Translations under genes and position numbers: made by a program | In this document: positions 5,607-6,402 of the stretch, piece by piece | Position numbering within the stretch: the stretch's first letter is position 1 | How the letters are laid out: each line of letters opens with the position of its first letter | Assembly: GCA_031275255.1 (NCBI GenBank) | Contig: JAISPA010000079.1 | Span: 1-6,402, forward strand | DNA: 6,402 nt | Direction of reading: 5' to 3' | Source: Acidaminococcales bacterium | GTDB taxonomy: Bacteria > Bacillota > Negativicutes > Acidaminococcales > JAISLQ01 | The notes under the pieces: model-generated | Database searches by the model: none | The model's input: only the letters and a program-made list of their open reading frames with translations | Told to the model about the DNA's origin: nothing

Positions 5607-6402
5607 ATGAAAAAAAGCAAAATCGCGGTAAGCGCGATAATCATTGCGTGTTGCCTGGCAATAGCCGCGGCGGTGGGCGGTTACCGCTTTCTGCCCGGTT
5701 TTTTGGCGGCGGCCAGGCAAGAAATAATTAAGCAGGCGAATAAAAAACTAAACGGCGCACTTTATTTAGATGAAGTGCGCCTTAGTGGTTTTATGCAGGT
5801 GGCGGCCGATAACGTGCGGGTTGCCGATAAAGAAGGAAGGACGGTTTTTCAGGCTGCGGAGGTTTGCGCCAGGGTCAGCCTTTTAAAATTGCTGTTCAAT
5901 CGGGACGCCCCCGGCGAAGCTGTTTCGTCGGTAACCGTCGGCGGCGGCAAAATTTTTCTTTTGATGGATAAAGAACAAAAATGGAATATCAGCCGGCTTT
6001 TCAAGCCTTCCGACGATGCGCAAATCCCCTTTTACGCGCAAACCCGCCTGTCGGAAACGGAGCTTCACCTTAAACTGCCGCAGGGGGAGTGGCTTTTTTC
6101 GTTTGACGGCAGTATAGACGCGGCTGCCAACCCGAATTTTTCCCTTGACTTGTCCGTGCGCCAGGGCGAAAACAAACTGAAACTGTCCGGCCGCTTTGAT
6201 CTTGACGGCAACGGCGATGTGCGTCTGCGGTCGGGCCGCGTTGCGGCCGCCCCTTACGCGTCTTTGCTCAAAGAAGCCGTCGGACTGGCGGACTTTGCCG
6301 GACAACTGCGGGATGTTGACGTCAGTTGGCGCAAAAAAGGCAAAGAAAATGTTTTCAACGGCCAGGCCAAACTCATTTCCTTGTCCGGCGTACAAACCTT
6401 TG
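5607..6402 (+). CDS. tamB: TamB/AsmA-like envelope-spanning protein, N-terminal part (3'-truncated by window edge)
   Basis: The frame is open from ATG 5607 to the end of the window (265 full codons), so only the N-terminus is seen. The protein starts with a basic MKKSK and an uncleaved-looking signal anchor (about 7-25). It continues with the typical TamB/AsmA N-terminal pattern: a short helix, LYLDEVRLSGFMQVAADNVRV (52-72, in part), a strand with VCARVSLLKLLF (86-97), then SVTVGGGKIFLLMDKEQKWN (108-127) leading into ISRLF. The remainder is repetitive beta-strand, as expected for the lipid-carrying groove. TamB-like proteins bridge the inner and outer membranes and are implicated in phospholipid transport to the outer membrane. 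An in-frame TGA at 5568 limits the start; no Shine-Dalgarno sequence precedes ATG 5607, but the start region is AT-rich. Family members often exceed 1000 residues. The C-terminal TamB domain is outside the window, so another AsmA-like protein remains possible. Confidence 0.78.
   Translation, partial: MKKSKIAVSAIIIACCLAIAAAVGGYRFLPGFLAAARQEIIKQANKKLNGALYLDEVRLSGFMQVAADNVRVADKEGRTVFQAAEVCARVSLLKLLFNRDAPGEAVSSVTVGGGKIFLLMDKEQKWNISRLFKPSDDAQIPFYAQTRLSETELHLKLPQGEWLFSFDGSIDAAANPNFSLDLSVRQGENKLKLSGRFDLDGNGDVRLRSGRVAAAPYASLLKEAVGLADFAGQLRDVDVSWRKKGKENVFNGQAKLISLSGVQTF
5754..5781. repeat. Intragenic hairpin near the 5' end of the tamB-like gene
   Basis: GGCGCACTT (5754-5762) and AAGTGCGCC (5773-5781) are exact reverse complements. 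Three more inner pairs (one G-U) extend the stem to 12 bp around a TTAG loop. It lies about 150 nt into the coding sequence, over codons 50-58, and has no T-tract. It may affect translation or mRNA stability, or be incidental. Confidence 0.45.

Noticed and set aside
5883..6395. 170-codon open frame on the minus strand near the right edge
   Set aside because: It is antisense to the tamB-like gene, whose + strand frame has a start, a signal anchor and a family pattern.

Overview
The window carries part of an outer-membrane (OM) maintenance locus, with every gene on the + strand. In order: the 3' part of a gene for a SpoIVB/S55-like protein (cut by the left edge), mlaE, mlaF, an unusually long mlaD, tolC, and the 5' part of a tamB/AsmA-like gene (cut by the right edge). 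The gene set requires a cell with two membranes. An S55-like gene beside mlaEFD, followed by tolC and tamB, together with a MlaD carrying its own C-terminal beta-barrel, fits the diderm Firmicutes (Negativicutes: Veillonella, Selenomonas, Sporomusa and relatives) best. This assignment is inferred from gene content and order. The moderately GC-rich codon use does not settle a genus.

Layout. 2-1033: S55-like protein, C-terminal 343 residues. 1034-1189: gap with one clean hairpin and no convincing promoter. 1190-4003: mlaE-mlaF-mlaD, tightly coupled (4-bp and 11-bp overlaps), so almost certainly one transcript. 4004-4176: intergenic regulatory region with an inverted repeat, an 11-bp tandem repeat, a perfect-consensus sigma70/sigmaA promoter (TTGACA, 17-bp spacer, TATAAT) and a leader hairpin. 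4177-5499: tolC. 5500-5606: short gap. 5607 to the end: tamB-like gene, open at the right edge.

How the genes work together. MlaE (permease), MlaF (ATPase) and MlaD (MCE protein) form an inner-membrane lipid-transport ABC complex. Here MlaD has an N-terminal membrane anchor, one MCE domain, about 160 residues of helix, and about 125 residues rich in amphipathic beta-strands ending in a C-terminal aromatic residue. This is the layout of the trans-envelope MlaD known from Veillonella parvula, in which MlaD itself bridges to the OM and no MlaA or MlaC is needed; neither is encoded here. TamB-like proteins are also envelope-spanning lipid-transfer bridges and have been linked genetically to Mla in V. 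parvula with opposing effect. TolC is the OM export channel. Its consensus promoter suggests that it, and possibly tamB, is expressed independently of the mla genes.

The least expected signal is a pair of back-to-back perfect inverted repeats inside mlaD (3663-3684 and 3687-3719), at the seam between the helical stalk and the beta-barrel. No defence, mobile, CRISPR or RNA gene was seen.
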